DNA of 64,000 nt from DASZGL01 sp035938875 (GCA_035938875.1 DASZGL010000095.1:45433-109432), one strand, 5' to 3'. Shown: positions 35,567 through 44,287, numbered from the stretch's first letter. A program made the numbers and translations. Notes: a model not told the origin generated them from the letters alone.

Positions 35567-35630
35567 GGGGGGTAAGGCCGATCCGGGCTTTGCCCGGTCG
35601 GCAATGAATAGGGGGGAGCATCCCCCCTCC
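35567..35630 (+). repeat. Double-hairpin dispersed element, copy B
   Basis: Second copy of the element seen at 23563-23620. Stem one is 35577-35588 with 35592-35602 and the same bulged T. The second stem is one G-C pair longer (AGGGGGG with CCCCCCT), a compensating change. The core differs by two loop or linker bases from copy A. It lies 22 bases beyond the carboxylase stop in the EamA/carboxylase convergent gap and might also act as a bidirectional terminator. Confidence 0.75.
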
Positions 35631-35652
35631 GTTAAGGCGAGCATCTCCCCTG

Positions 35653-37233
35653 TCAGACCGGGAACACCCCGTGGCGGCGTGGGGCATCGCTGCGCACGCG
35701 TGACGCGTACACGGCAAAACGGTTGACCAGCTCCTCACGGAGACGTTCACCAGGGACGATGGCATCGACAATCAGCTCTGAGGCGAGCTTGAAGATGTCG
35801 ATGTCGTCGCGGTACTCGTCCTGCAGGCGCTGCACGTACGCCTCGCGCTGCTCCTCGGGGAGCTCCTGGATCTTGTTGTAGTACACGGCGTTGACCGCAG
35901 CCTCAGGTCCCATCACCGCGATCTGCGCCGATGGCAGCGCGATGGTGCAGTCAGGGTCGAAGGCCGGGCCGCACATCGCGTAGAGCCCGGCACCGTACGC
36001 CTTGCGCAGCACCACGCACACCTTGGGAACGGTCGCCGACGACAGGGCGGCGATCATCTTGGCCCCGTGACGGATGATTCCCTGACGTTCGACGGCGGTG
36101 CCGATCATGAATCCGGGCACGTCGGCGAGCCAGAGAAGGGGGATGTTGAACGCGTCACAGAGGCTGACAAATCGCGTGCACTTGTCCGCGGAGTCGACGA
36201 AGAGCACACCGCCCTTGAAGCGCGGCTGCGAGGCGACGACACCGATGACGCGGCCGTCGAGCCGGGCAAAGCCTGTGATCACCTCGCGGGCGAAGAGCTT
36301 CTTGACCTCGAAGAAGGACTCGTCGTCGACGAGAGCGCGGACCACCTCCATGGCGTCGTAGCCCCGCGCTGCCTCCAACGGGATGATCGCCTCGATGTCC
36401 TTGGCATCGGCGGCGACGTCGCGAGGAGCGGATGCGCGCGGAACATCGCCCCAGCTCTGCGGCATGTAGCTCATGTAGTCGCGCGCAGCGCGCAGCGCGG
36501 TGTCCTCGTCCTTGACCAGGATGTCGCCGCAGCCGCTGACGCTGCAGTGCATTCGGGCGCCACCCATCTCCTCGAGGGTGACCTTCTCCCCTATCACCAC
36601 CTCGGCCATGCGCGGCGAGCCGAGGTACATCGAGGCGTTGCCCTCGACCATGATCACGGCGTCGCAGAACGCCGGGATGTAGGCGCCACCGGCAGCGCTC
36701 GGGCCGAAGAGCACGCACAGTTGGGGCACCCGGCCGCTGAGTCGCACCTCCATGTGGAAGATCCGGCCCGCGTGACGCCGCCCTGGGAACATCGCCACCT
36801 GGTCGGTGATGCGCGCCCCGGCGCTGTCGACGAGGTAGACCAGCGGGATCTGCAGACGCTCAGCGGTCTCCTGGATGCGCACGATCTTCTCGACGGTGCG
36901 TGCGCCCCACGAGCCGGCCTTGACGCTGGAGTCGTTGGCCATCACCGCGCAGGGACGGCCGTGGAGGACACCGATGCCGGTGACCACTCCGTCGGCGGGA
37001 AGGTCATCGGCCTCGCAGTTGGCGAGCAACCCGTCCTCGACGAACGCCGTGGCCTCGTCGAAGAGTCGGGCTATGCGCTCGCGGACGAAGAGCTTGCCCG
37101 CCAGCGCGTTCTTCTCCCGGGCCCGCGCCGGGCCACCGCTCAGCGCCTTGCCGAGGCGCGCCGCCACCTCCTCACGGCTGTGCACGCCGTGTACCGCCTG
37201 CGGCTGCTCGGGCTGCGGCACCGCGTCGCTCAC
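35653..37233 (-). CDS. mccB: Acyl-CoA carboxylase beta (carboxyltransferase) subunit, probably methylcrotonyl-CoA type
   Basis: A 526-residue carboxyltransferase. The N-terminal half (VDSAGARI, GPSAAGGAYIPA, the oxyanion-hole segment) and the C-terminal half (FKGGVLFVDSADKCTRFV, VLRKAYGAGLYAM, PSAQIAVMGPEAAVNAVY) are complete. The coupled HMG-CoA lyase next door makes methylcrotonyl-CoA carboxylase of leucine degradation the best guess, though propionyl-CoA or geranyl-CoA type cannot be excluded. The biotin carboxylase partner is not in the window. The GTG at 37233 overlaps the lyase stop (GTGA). Confidence 0.85.
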   Translation of the reverse strand: MSDAVPQPEQPQAVHGVHSREEVAARLGKALSGGPARAREKNALAGKLFVRERIARLFDEATAFVEDGLLANCEADDLPADGVVTGIGVLHGRPCAVMANDSSVKAGSWGARTVEKIVRIQETAERLQIPLVYLVDSAGARITDQVAMFPGRRHAGRIFHMEVRLSGRVPQLCVLFGPSAAGGAYIPAFCDAVIMVEGNASMYLGSPRMAEVVIGEKVTLEEMGGARMHCSVSGCGDILVKDEDTALRAARDYMSYMPQSWGDVPRASAPRDVAADAKDIEAIIPLEAARGYDAMEVVRALVDDESFFEVKKLFAREVITGFARLDGRVIGVVASQPRFKGGVLFVDSADKCTRFVSLCDAFNIPLLWLADVPGFMIGTAVERQGIIRHGAKMIAALSSATVPKVCVVLRKAYGAGLYAMCGPAFDPDCTIALPSAQIAVMGPEAAVNAVYYNKIQELPEEQREAYVQRLQDEYRDDIDIFKLASELIVDAIVPGERLREELVNRFAVYASRVRSDAPRRHGVFPV

Positions 37234-38159
37234 GAGACCGTCCCCGCGCCCGCTGCAGCCACCTGCTCGGGTCGCCACACACCGGCGCGATGCAGCTTCC
37301 CCGGCAGCGCCATGCCCAGGTCCTCGCCGAGGCGTTCGGCAACCGCGCAATAGGCATCGATGTCGACGCCGACGTCGACGCCGGTCCGTTGCAACGCGTA
37401 CAGGGCATCCTCGCTGCAGACGTTCCCAGTCGAGCGCGGTGCGAACGGGCAGCCGCCGAGACCACCCACCGAACCTTCGAACCGGCGCACACCGACGTCG
37501 TACGCCGCCAGCACGCTGGCCACCGCCATGCCCCTGGTGTCGTGCACGTGCAGGCTCACGGAATCGGCGTCGACGACCGCCTGGACGCGCATCACCAGGT
37601 CGCGGACCTGGGCTGGGTCGGCGACGCCGATGGTGTCGGCGAGGCCCACCTCACGGACGCCGAGACGCACCAGCTCGCGGCAGATGTCGACGACGCGGCG
37701 GGGATTGACCCAGCCCTCGTACGGACAGCCGAAGCAGACGGAGATGGCGACGTCGACAGTGCAACCCGCGGCACCGCCGCGTTCGACGATCTCCTCGATG
37801 CCCCTGAGTGACTCGGCGACGCTGCGGTTGACGTTGCGCCGGTTGAACGTCTCGGTGGCCGCCACGGTGACCAGCACGTTGTGGACACCGTTGTCCAGAG
37901 CCAGCTCGAGACCGCGCGGGTTGGGGATGAGCACGCGAAGACGCGGCAGAGCGTCCGCCCCGCACCCGGCGATGACCGCCGCGGCGTCGGCAAGCTGTGG
38001 CACCCACTTGGCGGACACGAAGGAGGTCGCCTCGACGCGCGGTGCGCCGGCGTCGAGCAGACCGCGGGCCAACCGTACCTTGACCTCGGTGGGCACCTCG
38101 GCGGCGATGTTCTGCAAGCCGTCGCGCGGACCGACGTCCGTCCAGAGAAGCTCGCTCAC
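37230..38159 (-). CDS. mvaB: Hydroxymethylglutaryl-CoA lyase
   Basis: A 309-residue DRE-TIM metallolyase. GPRDGLQN (10-17) with the catalytic Asp, the metal-binding HDTRGMA and the loop GLGGCPFAPRSTGNVC with the catalytic Cys are all present. It splits HMG-CoA to acetyl-CoA and acetoacetate, the last step of leucine breakdown. The GTG at 38159 overlaps the stop of the upstream membrane gene. Confidence 0.9.
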   Translation of the reverse strand: MSELLWTDVGPRDGLQNIAAEVPTEVKVRLARGLLDAGAPRVEATSFVSAKWVPQLADAAAVIAGCGADALPRLRVLIPNPRGLELALDNGVHNVLVTVAATETFNRRNVNRSVAESLRGIEEIVERGGAAGCTVDVAISVCFGCPYEGWVNPRRVVDICRELVRLGVREVGLADTIGVADPAQVRDLVMRVQAVVDADSVSLHVHDTRGMAVASVLAAYDVGVRRFEGSVGGLGGCPFAPRSTGNVCSEDALYALQRTGVDVGVDIDAYCAVAERLGEDLGMALPGKLHRAGVWRPEQVAAAGAGTVS

Positions 38160-38575
38160 CGCGTCGCCGGAGGAGTGGGAGGCGAGAACAGAGCGACCAT
38201 CACCGGGCCGACCAGGGGCACGAACAGGGCAACCAGTACCCAGAGCATCGAACCTCTGCGGATGGCCAGCAGGCAGCCGCCGATCCAGGCGACCGTCCCG
38301 GTCACCGCGGTGAGCCCCTCGGCAGTGGCGGCGAAGACGCCCAGGGCGCCACTGCCGTGGTCGCTCGCCGCGTAAAGCGGGGCGAAGGCGAGAAACGAGG
38401 CGATGGCCACGGCCGAGAAGGCGAGGATGGTGTTGCGGGTGAAGAAGGGCGCGGCCGGCGCGCTGCCAGGGCGGCGATCGATGGCGGATCCACCAAACGG
38501 GTCGGTACTGATCTCCACCGTAGCAGAGGGGGGATCCTCACTCGTGTTGGACCGTGATGCGCCGTCCACAGCCAT
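38156..38575 (-). CDS. Hypothetical membrane protein heading the HMG-CoA lyase operon
   Basis: A 139-residue protein. A polar N-terminus of about 45 residues is followed by three hydrophobic helices. No family recognised. It overlaps the HMG-CoA lyase start by 4 bases and shares a short divergent promoter region with RNase HII. Confidence 0.55.
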   Translation of the reverse strand: MAVDGASRSNTSEDPPSATVEISTDPFGGSAIDRRPGSAPAAPFFTRNTILAFSAVAIASFLAFAPLYAASDHGSGALGVFAATAEGLTAVTGTVAWIGGCLLAIRRGSMLWVLVALFVPLVGPVMVALFSPPTPPATR

Positions 38576-38596
38576 CTGCGGTTACGCTCTTGCGGC

Positions 38597-39262
38597 GTGG
38601 CGGTGGTCAGGCCGACTCTGCGCGCCGAGCGGGCCCTGTGGCGCTCGGGCCTTTTCCGGATCGTTGGCGTCGACGAATGCGGTGTCGGCAGCCTCTGCGG
38701 ACCAGTGGTCGCCGCCGCATGTGTCATCAGGCACAACTGCCAGCGGATCGACGGCGTGCGCGACTCCAAGATGCTCTCGGCGCGCCAGCGCGAGCGCCTC
38801 GCCGTCGAGATCCGCCGGCGGGTCGTGGTTGTCGCGCTGGGCGCGGCGTCGGTGGCAGAGATCGACCGGCTCAACATCTATCACGCGACGCACCTGGCGA
38901 TGCGCCGAGCACTGCGCAAGGTGGCGCCGTACGACCACGTGCTCGTGGACGGGCGGCGCATCGCCGGCTTCGACGACGTTGGACCGCACACCACCATCGT
39001 CGACGGCGACGCCAGCTCCTATGCCATCGCGTGCGCGTCGGTCGTCGCCAAGGTGACACGTGACCGCCTGCTGCGGCGTCTCGACAGGTTCCACCCGGGA
39101 TACGGCTGGCATCACAACGCCGGTTACAGCACCGCCGAGCATCTCGCGGCGATCCGTGAACGCGGCGTGACTCCCTACCACCGGCGCAGCTTCGCACCGA
39201 CGCGTCTCGCCATGGCCGGCGAACAGGAGCTGCTGCCCATGGCCGAGCTGATTCCCGCCTGA
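38597..39262 (+). CDS. rnhB: Ribonuclease HII with an altered GRG motif
   Basis: A 221-residue RNase H. The acidic catalytic set is present: D26-E27, the DG pair in LVDGRR and the Asp of TRD in SVVAKVTRD. RDSKMLS and the C-terminal GYSTAEH ... HRRSF blocks are as expected. The motif that recognises the RNA-DNA junction, normally GRG, reads GVG (29-31). It removes ribonucleotides from DNA. TACGCT (38583-38588) ends 8 bases before the GTG, suggesting a leaderless mRNA. Confidence 0.87.
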   Translation: MAVVRPTLRAERALWRSGLFRIVGVDECGVGSLCGPVVAAACVIRHNCQRIDGVRDSKMLSARQRERLAVEIRRRVVVVALGAASVAEIDRLNIYHATHLAMRRALRKVAPYDHVLVDGRRIAGFDDVGPHTTIVDGDASSYAIACASVVAKVTRDRLLRRLDRFHPGYGWHHNAGYSTAEHLAAIRERGVTPYHRRSFAPTRLAMAGEQELLPMAELIPA

Positions 39263-39356
39263 CGCTTCGGGGTCACGTCGGGGTGACCGCCTAGACTGGC
39301 GCCGCGCTCATCCGCCTGAGCTCGTCTCACCCTGAGGGCTGACGATCACACCCCCG

Positions 39357-39875
39357 GTGCACCCAGACAAGCTGCGCGACGCAGCCCGGAAATTCGCCTC
39401 CGGGGTGACCGTCGCCACCGCTGCCCACTCCGGGCTGATCTACGCCATGACCGCAACGGCGTTCTCCACGCTGTCGATGGATCCGCCACTCGTCCTTCTC
39501 GGGGTGAAGAATTCGGGCAAGCTCCTCGAGTTGGCGCGCCGCGCCCAGCACTTCGGCGTCAGCGTGCTCAACGACGGCCAGCACGCCATCGGTCAGTGGG
39601 CAGCGATCTCCGGGCGCGTGCCCGAGCGCGACCTGACCATCTCCGAGACCATCAGGGCCCGCACCGGTGCGCCTTTGCTCGCCGGCTCGGCGGCATGGTT
39701 CGACTGTGAGCTGCGCAGCCTCGCCGAGCACGGTGACCACACCGTCCTGGTCGGCCTGGTGGTCGACGCCTGGGCGGACGCTCCCGCCCAACCGCTGGTC
39801 TACTTCGAAGGCGGTTACCACGCCCTCGGCAAGCGCCTCGCCGAGGGTGGTGTCACGGACATCAAGAATCTCTGA
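39357..39875 (+). CDS. Flavin reductase-like FMN-binding protein
   Basis: A 172-residue split-barrel protein of the flavin reductase family. The motif ASGVTVATA (FMN phosphate) and the MTATAFSTLSMDPPL segment that binds FMN are recognisable. Such enzymes supply reduced flavin to a monooxygenase; the partner is not evident nearby. GTG at 39357. It converges with the ETF fusion gene. Confidence 0.85.
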   Translation: MHPDKLRDAARKFASGVTVATAAHSGLIYAMTATAFSTLSMDPPLVLLGVKNSGKLLELARRAQHFGVSVLNDGQHAIGQWAAISGRVPERDLTISETIRARTGAPLLAGSAAWFDCELRSLAEHGDHTVLVGLVVDAWADAPAQPLVYFEGGYHALGKRLAEGGVTDIKNL

Positions 39876-41687
39876 TCACTCGCTTGCGGGGTGTTCGCGG
39901 GAGCGCTCAGCAAAGGCATGGCTCAGTGCATCCACGCCTTCGCGCCAGTCGCACACCAGGCCGTAGTCACAGGCGCTGAAGATGCCGGCGTTGGCGTCAT
40001 GGTTGACAGCAACAACAGTGCCCGCGCGCCGCAGCCCGGCGAGATGGTTGGCCGCGCCGCGGACGGCGACGCCGATGTACAGCCGGCAGACCAGCGCGTG
40101 TCCGCTGATGCCGATCTGCCGGCTTCGCGGCAGCCAGCCGCTGTCGACGACACGGCGGCTGCCACCGAAGGCGGCGCCGATGGCGGCGGCAAAGCGTCGC
40201 ACATGGGCGACGCCGTCGGGACCCTCGGTGCCGAATCCGGCGCACACCACCACGCCGCGTGCTCCGGCGAGCTCCGCGGCGTCGATGTCGACGCGACGCT
40301 CCAGCACCGTCACGGCATCGCTGTCGGCGACGGTGACCGACATCACTCGGACGGGAGCGTCGCGGGAGTCGTCGGCGCGCAGCGGCAGGCAGGTTCCGGG
40401 ACGGATGGTGGTCAGCAGCGGTGTGGTGCGCGACGCGATCGGCGCCACCACCGCGCCGCCAAACGCGGGCTTGAGGGACAGCAGCTCGCCGCCGCTGAGC
40501 TCGAGGCCGATGCCGTCGCCGACCATCCCCGCCTGCAAGGCGGCCGCCACCCGGGGCATCCAGTCGCGTCCGCGGGGCGACGCCGGGGCGACCACCGCCA
40601 GCGGCTCGAGCAGCTCGATGGCCGCGAGCGCGGCGGCCGGCCACGAGGCGCCTGGTCGGCCGCACGCCGGCTGAGGAACGAGCACGAGATCGGCGCCGGC
40701 AGCGGCGAGGGAATCACCGTCGGCCTCGCCACCGAGGGCCAGGGCGGCCACCCATCCACCCAGGGCATCGGCGAACCGGGACGCCTCCCCGATCAGCTCG
40801 GCGACCCCACGGTGGATCACGCCGTCCTCGGACTCGGCGGCGACGAGAAGACAGGGCCCGCGCTGAGAACGGACCGGGCCCGCCACAGCCAGCGACTCGC
40901 CCTCGGCGTCGCCGATGTCGCCGAAGGCGTCGAGCCGAGCCACCAGCTCGCCCGCGGCGTCGGCGCCGCCGAGGATCTCGCAGCGGCGCACGGGTGCGTC
41001 CTCGCGAACGGCGCGGACCACCGTCGGCGAACCCGCCAGGCCGATCGATCCCCCGTCAAGATGCAGCGAAGCCGCGTCCCAGACCTCGACGCGTCCTGGC
41101 GACGTCTCGCGATACGCCGTGGGGTGGATGCGGCGTGGTTTGAGCATCGCCTCGACAACCGACACCAGGGCGGGAAGCCGTCCACGCACGGTCTCGGTGC
41201 CGCCGTCGATCTCCAGCACCGCATCGAATCCCTCACCTGCGACATCGAGGGCGACGGCGGCGGTCACCTGGGTCAGGCCGAGCAGCGCCGCGACCTCGGG
41301 CCCGACCTGACCTGTCTCCGAGTCGGTGGAGTGCTGTCCGCAGAGGACCAGGTCGAATGCGCCCATCTGCCGCAGTGCCGCGGCGATCACCTTCGCGGTC
41401 ACCCAGGTGTCCGACCCGGCGAGCGCGGAGTCGCTGATCAGCACGGCGCGGTCGACGCCGCCGGCGAGACACTCGCGGAGCACGTCGACCGCGGCGGGTG
41501 GACCCATGCTCAAGGCGACCACTTCAGCGCCTGACGCGTCGCGCAGCTGTAATGCACGGCTGAGCGCGGTGCGGTCGTACATGTTCATCACCGCTGGCAC
41601 GCCTTCGCGCACCAGCGTGCGAGTCACTGGGTCGAGGTGCAGCTCGGCGACGTCGGGCACCTGCTTGACGAGCACGGCGACGCGCAT
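39876..41687 (-). CDS. Electron transfer flavoprotein, fused beta-alpha subunits
   Basis: A 603-residue single polypeptide. Residues 1 to about 260 are EtfB (MRVAVLVKQVPD start, CGQHSTDSETGQVGPEVAALLG, the PALVSVVEAMLKPRR block). After a short linker, about 290-603 are EtfA (LLVAAESEDG start, the FAD domain with SGHALVCRLYIGVAVRGA and VAVNHDANAGIFSACDYGLVCD). The two are in one frame with no stop. The protein would pass electrons from acyl-CoA dehydrogenases to the quinone pool. The ATG at 41687 is the EtfB start. Confidence 0.85.
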   Translation of the reverse strand: MRVAVLVKQVPDVAELHLDPVTRTLVREGVPAVMNMYDRTALSRALQLRDASGAEVVALSMGPPAAVDVLRECLAGGVDRAVLISDSALAGSDTWVTAKVIAAALRQMGAFDLVLCGQHSTDSETGQVGPEVAALLGLTQVTAAVALDVAGEGFDAVLEIDGGTETVRGRLPALVSVVEAMLKPRRIHPTAYRETSPGRVEVWDAASLHLDGGSIGLAGSPTVVRAVREDAPVRRCEILGGADAAGELVARLDAFGDIGDAEGESLAVAGPVRSQRGPCLLVAAESEDGVIHRGVAELIGEASRFADALGGWVAALALGGEADGDSLAAAGADLVLVPQPACGRPGASWPAAALAAIELLEPLAVVAPASPRGRDWMPRVAAALQAGMVGDGIGLELSGGELLSLKPAFGGAVVAPIASRTTPLLTTIRPGTCLPLRADDSRDAPVRVMSVTVADSDAVTVLERRVDIDAAELAGARGVVVCAGFGTEGPDGVAHVRRFAAAIGAAFGGSRRVVDSGWLPRSRQIGISGHALVCRLYIGVAVRGAANHLAGLRRAGTVVAVNHDANAGIFSACDYGLVCDWREGVDALSHAFAERSREHPASE

Positions 41688-41769
41688 TGCTCCTCTGAGG
41701 CTAGCAGGCGGGCACAGACGGCCGGCGCTGTGCGGGCCCCGCGATGTCCTGAGCTCAGAAGGGCGTGCG

Positions 41770-42429
41770 TCAGGAGATGAAGATGGCGGAGACGTACCAA
41801 TCCCCGTTGCCGGCCTGCGCCCAGCCGACTCCGACGGTGGTGTACTGCGGCGTGAGGATGATGCCGCGGTGCTCTGGGCTGGCGAGCCACAGGCCGTTGA
41901 CGAAGGCCGCGTCGGTGGTGCCCCGCTCGGTGCCGAGGATCTCGCCGAGGCTGCGCCAGCCCACGTCTTGGGCGTTGACGTGGGCGACAAGCCCGTCGTG
42001 GAAGAGCCTGCCCTGGGCGGCGTTCTGGGCGGCGTGAACGACGGCGGCACGACTCAGTGCGGCGGAGATCTGCAGCGGTGCCAATCCCTGGGCTGCGCGA
42101 TCCGCGTTGAGCAGGGCGAGGGTGCTACTGGCGAGGCTGGCGGCGTCGACTGCGGGACGCGACGCGGGTGTTGCCGGCGGCGGCGTTGGCGGTGGGGGCG
42201 CCGGTCGGGGAGTTAGCACCGGGGGCGGAGCTGGGCTGACTGCTGGGTGAGGCTCCATGACCATGGCGACTGCGACGGTCAGGGCCGCCGGCGTCGAGCC
42301 CGTCACGATCATCGGGGCCTTGGGGCCGGAACCGGCCACGGCGACAGTGCCGACCAGACCGACGAGCACGGTGATCGCCCCCCTGGCCGCACCGAGCACG
42401 GCGCCGGAGCGCCGGTGATCGCGCAGCAT
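41770..42429 (-). CDS. Secreted CAP-domain (SCP-like) protein
   Basis: A 219-residue protein. An N-terminal hydrophobic segment (about 15-35) serves as signal or anchor, then a long Pro-rich linker, then a CAP domain. The family features ALSRAAVVHAAQNA, FHDGL, GEILG and WLASPEHRGIIL are present. Bacterial CAP proteins are extracellular and their role is mostly unknown. Confidence 0.82.
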   Translation of the reverse strand: MLRDHRRSGAVLGAARGAITVLVGLVGTVAVAGSGPKAPMIVTGSTPAALTVAVAMVMEPHPAVSPAPPPVLTPRPAPPPPTPPPATPASRPAVDAASLASSTLALLNADRAAQGLAPLQISAALSRAAVVHAAQNAAQGRLFHDGLVAHVNAQDVGWRSLGEILGTERGTTDAAFVNGLWLASPEHRGIILTPQYTTVGVGWAQAGNGDWYVSAIFIS

Positions 42430-42528
42430 CGGGCCGAGGATACGCCGCGCGATGGGGAGGCTGGGACCAGGCTGCCCGCGTGCGGCCCTGTTTACACCGA
42501 CCGGCGCCAGCCCGTGCGCAGCACGAAC

Positions 42529-42765
42529 CTAGCTGACGATCGTGAAGGGCTGCGCCCTCGCGTACGTCTGACTGTCGCCGACGGGTGGCAGCGGGAACTC
42601 GAGGGTGCCGAGATCGTCACCCAGAGGATGCGCGAACTCGAAGCGCCACTCCGGGTACTGCGTGCCTTTGAGATCCCACCACGCCCGCCGGCGGCGCACC
42701 ACGTAGAAGCTCCACACACCCTGCGGGTTTCGCTTCGTAGGCCACCCTAGCCAATCTCTCAACAT
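42529..42765 (-). CDS. Hypothetical small Trp-rich protein
   Basis: A 78-residue frame from an ATG at 42765. It is unusually rich in aromatics (WLGW, VWSFYVV, AWWDLKG, EWRFEF). The upstream sequence is the most A+T-rich in the window and has no Shine-Dalgarno. It ends before the CAP protein region and diverges from ilvC. It could be a real leaderless gene or a chance frame; coding evidence is only codon bias. Confidence 0.4.
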   Translation of the reverse strand: MLRDWLGWPTKRNPQGVWSFYVVRRRRAWWDLKGTQYPEWRFEFAHPLGDDLGTLEFPLPPVGDSQTYARAQPFTIVS

Positions 42766-42882
42766 GAAATAAAAACGACGGCGCAAAACGCTTCCTTGCG
42801 GTCCCGCCCTGCCCAGGTGGGACGGCGCCGGCCCGGCACCGCCTATCCTGCTGCCCTCGTCCCGCGCCACCAGGAATACCGC

Positions 42883-43938
42883 ATGAAGACCATCGAGATC
42901 AACGGCGTCACCGAGCAGATCATCGAACGCAGCGACTACCCGGTCGAGAAGCAGCACGCCGTCCTCGACGCCGAGGTGACGGCGATCCTCGGCTACGGCC
43001 CTCAGGGCAGGGGCCAGAGCCTCAACCTCCGCGACCAGGGCTTCAACGTCCTCATCGGAGTGCGCGACGGCCGCAGTAAGGAGAAGGCCCTGAGCGACGG
43101 TTGGGAGGAGGGCGAGAACCTGCTGAGCATCGAGGATGCAGCCGCGCAGGGAAGCGTGGTCCAGTACCTGCTCAGCGACGCCGCGCAGATCGCGCTCTGG
43201 CCCAGTATCCGCGAGCGCCTGCGTCCTGGCGACTGCCTCTACTTCTCCCACGGCTTCGGCATCGTCTTCCGCGACGACACCGGCATCGTTCCCCGCGACG
43301 ACGTCGATGTCGTGCTCGTGGCACCCAAGGGCAGCGGCCTCACCGTGCGCACCCACTTTCTGGCCGGACGTGGCATCAACTCGTCGTTCGCCGTGTGGCA
43401 GGACGCCACCGGGCGGGCCAGGGAGCGTGCCCTGGCGACGGCATTCGGAATCGGCAGCGGGCATGTCTTCGAAACCACGTTCGAGAACGAGGTCTACAGC
43501 GACCTATGCGGCGAGCGGTCGGTGCTGATGGGGTTGATCCAGGGTGCGTTCAAGGCGCAGTACGACGTGCTCCGCGCACACGGCCACACACCGAGCGAGG
43601 CCTACAACGAGACCGTCGAGGAGGCCCTGCAGAGCCTCTACCCGCTGATCGGCGAGAACGGCATGGACTGGATGTACGCCAACTGCTCGACCACGGCGCA
43701 GCGCGGCGCGCTCGACTGGGCCCCGCGATTCGAGGCCGTGCTCAAACCGCTGATCGAAGACTGCTACCAGAGCGTGCTTCGCGGCGACGAGGCGCGCACC
43801 GTCATCCGCGCCAACAGTGACCCCAAGTACCGCGAGCGCCTCGATGGCGAGCTGGCGGCGATGGACGGCCAGGAACTATGGCAGGCGGCCCGCGTGCTCC
43901 GCGAATTCCGGCCTGAGCGGGTCGAGAAGACGGTGTGA
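42883..43938 (+). CDS. ilvC: Ketol-acid reductoisomerase
   Basis: A 351-residue enzyme. The NAD(P)-binding GYGPQGRGQSLNLRDQG, HGFGIVF, VAPKGSG and the C-terminal domain with FENEVYSDLCGERSVL and GENGMDWMYANCSTTAQRG are present; the latter is the class I-like form related to yeast Ilv5. It rearranges and reduces acetohydroxy acids in branched-chain amino acid synthesis. The ATG has AGGA 8 bases upstream. It stands alone, without ilvBN. Confidence 0.93.
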   Translation: MKTIEINGVTEQIIERSDYPVEKQHAVLDAEVTAILGYGPQGRGQSLNLRDQGFNVLIGVRDGRSKEKALSDGWEEGENLLSIEDAAAQGSVVQYLLSDAAQIALWPSIRERLRPGDCLYFSHGFGIVFRDDTGIVPRDDVDVVLVAPKGSGLTVRTHFLAGRGINSSFAVWQDATGRARERALATAFGIGSGHVFETTFENEVYSDLCGERSVLMGLIQGAFKAQYDVLRAHGHTPSEAYNETVEEALQSLYPLIGENGMDWMYANCSTTAQRGALDWAPRFEAVLKPLIEDCYQSVLRGDEARTVIRANSDPKYRERLDGELAAMDGQELWQAARVLREFRPERVEKTV

Positions 43939-43958
43939 TCTGGCAGCGTCGAGGCCGT

Positions 43959-43987
43959 TTGACTTACGAACATGCGTTCGGTATCAT
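43959..43987 (+). promoter_or_regulatory. LexA-controlled leaderless promoter
   Basis: TTGACT (43959-43964) and TATCAT (43982-43987) are separated by exactly 17 bases. The spacer holds CGAACATGCGTTCG (43967-43980), a perfect match to the Gram-positive LexA box CGAAC-N4-GTTCG. The ATG at 43994 is 6 bases after the -10, so transcription should begin at the start codon. A bound repressor would cover the promoter. Confidence 0.8.
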
Positions 43988-43993
43988 GCGGCT

Positions 43994-44287
43994 ATGCCGC
44001 TGCCGCCGATCGAGTTGGACCTGCCCCTCGGCGATACCGAGGAGACCGAGCTGGGGACGCGGCGGCACCGTCATCTGACGGAGCTGCCGGGGGTCGATGA
44101 CGCCGTCGCCGTCCGTCTCGAGCGGGCCTTTCCCACTCTGGCCGCCCTGTACTCGGCGACAGAGGATCGCCTGGCCGAGGTGGTGGGTCCGGTGACCGCC
44201 GCCCGCATCCGCTGGTTCCTCGATGCCCCCCTGCGCCCGCCGGTCCCCGTCCGCCGGGGCAGCTCGGGCTGGCGTCACGCCGCCTGA
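43994..44287 (+). CDS. Small helix-hairpin-helix protein, putative SOS gene
   Basis: A 97-residue protein. After an acidic N-terminus, residues about 28-75 form tandem helix-hairpin-helix units (LPGVDDAVAVRLERAFPTLAAL and EVVGPVTAARIRWFL), the DNA-binding fold of RuvA, UvrC and ERCC4-type proteins. No nuclease domain is attached. The LexA-box promoter directly upstream suggests a DNA-damage role. It follows ilvC by 55 bases but has its own promoter. Confidence 0.65.
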   Translation: MPLPPIELDLPLGDTEETELGTRRHRHLTELPGVDDAVAVRLERAFPTLAALYSATEDRLAEVVGPVTAARIRWFLDAPLRPPVPVRRGSSGWRHAA

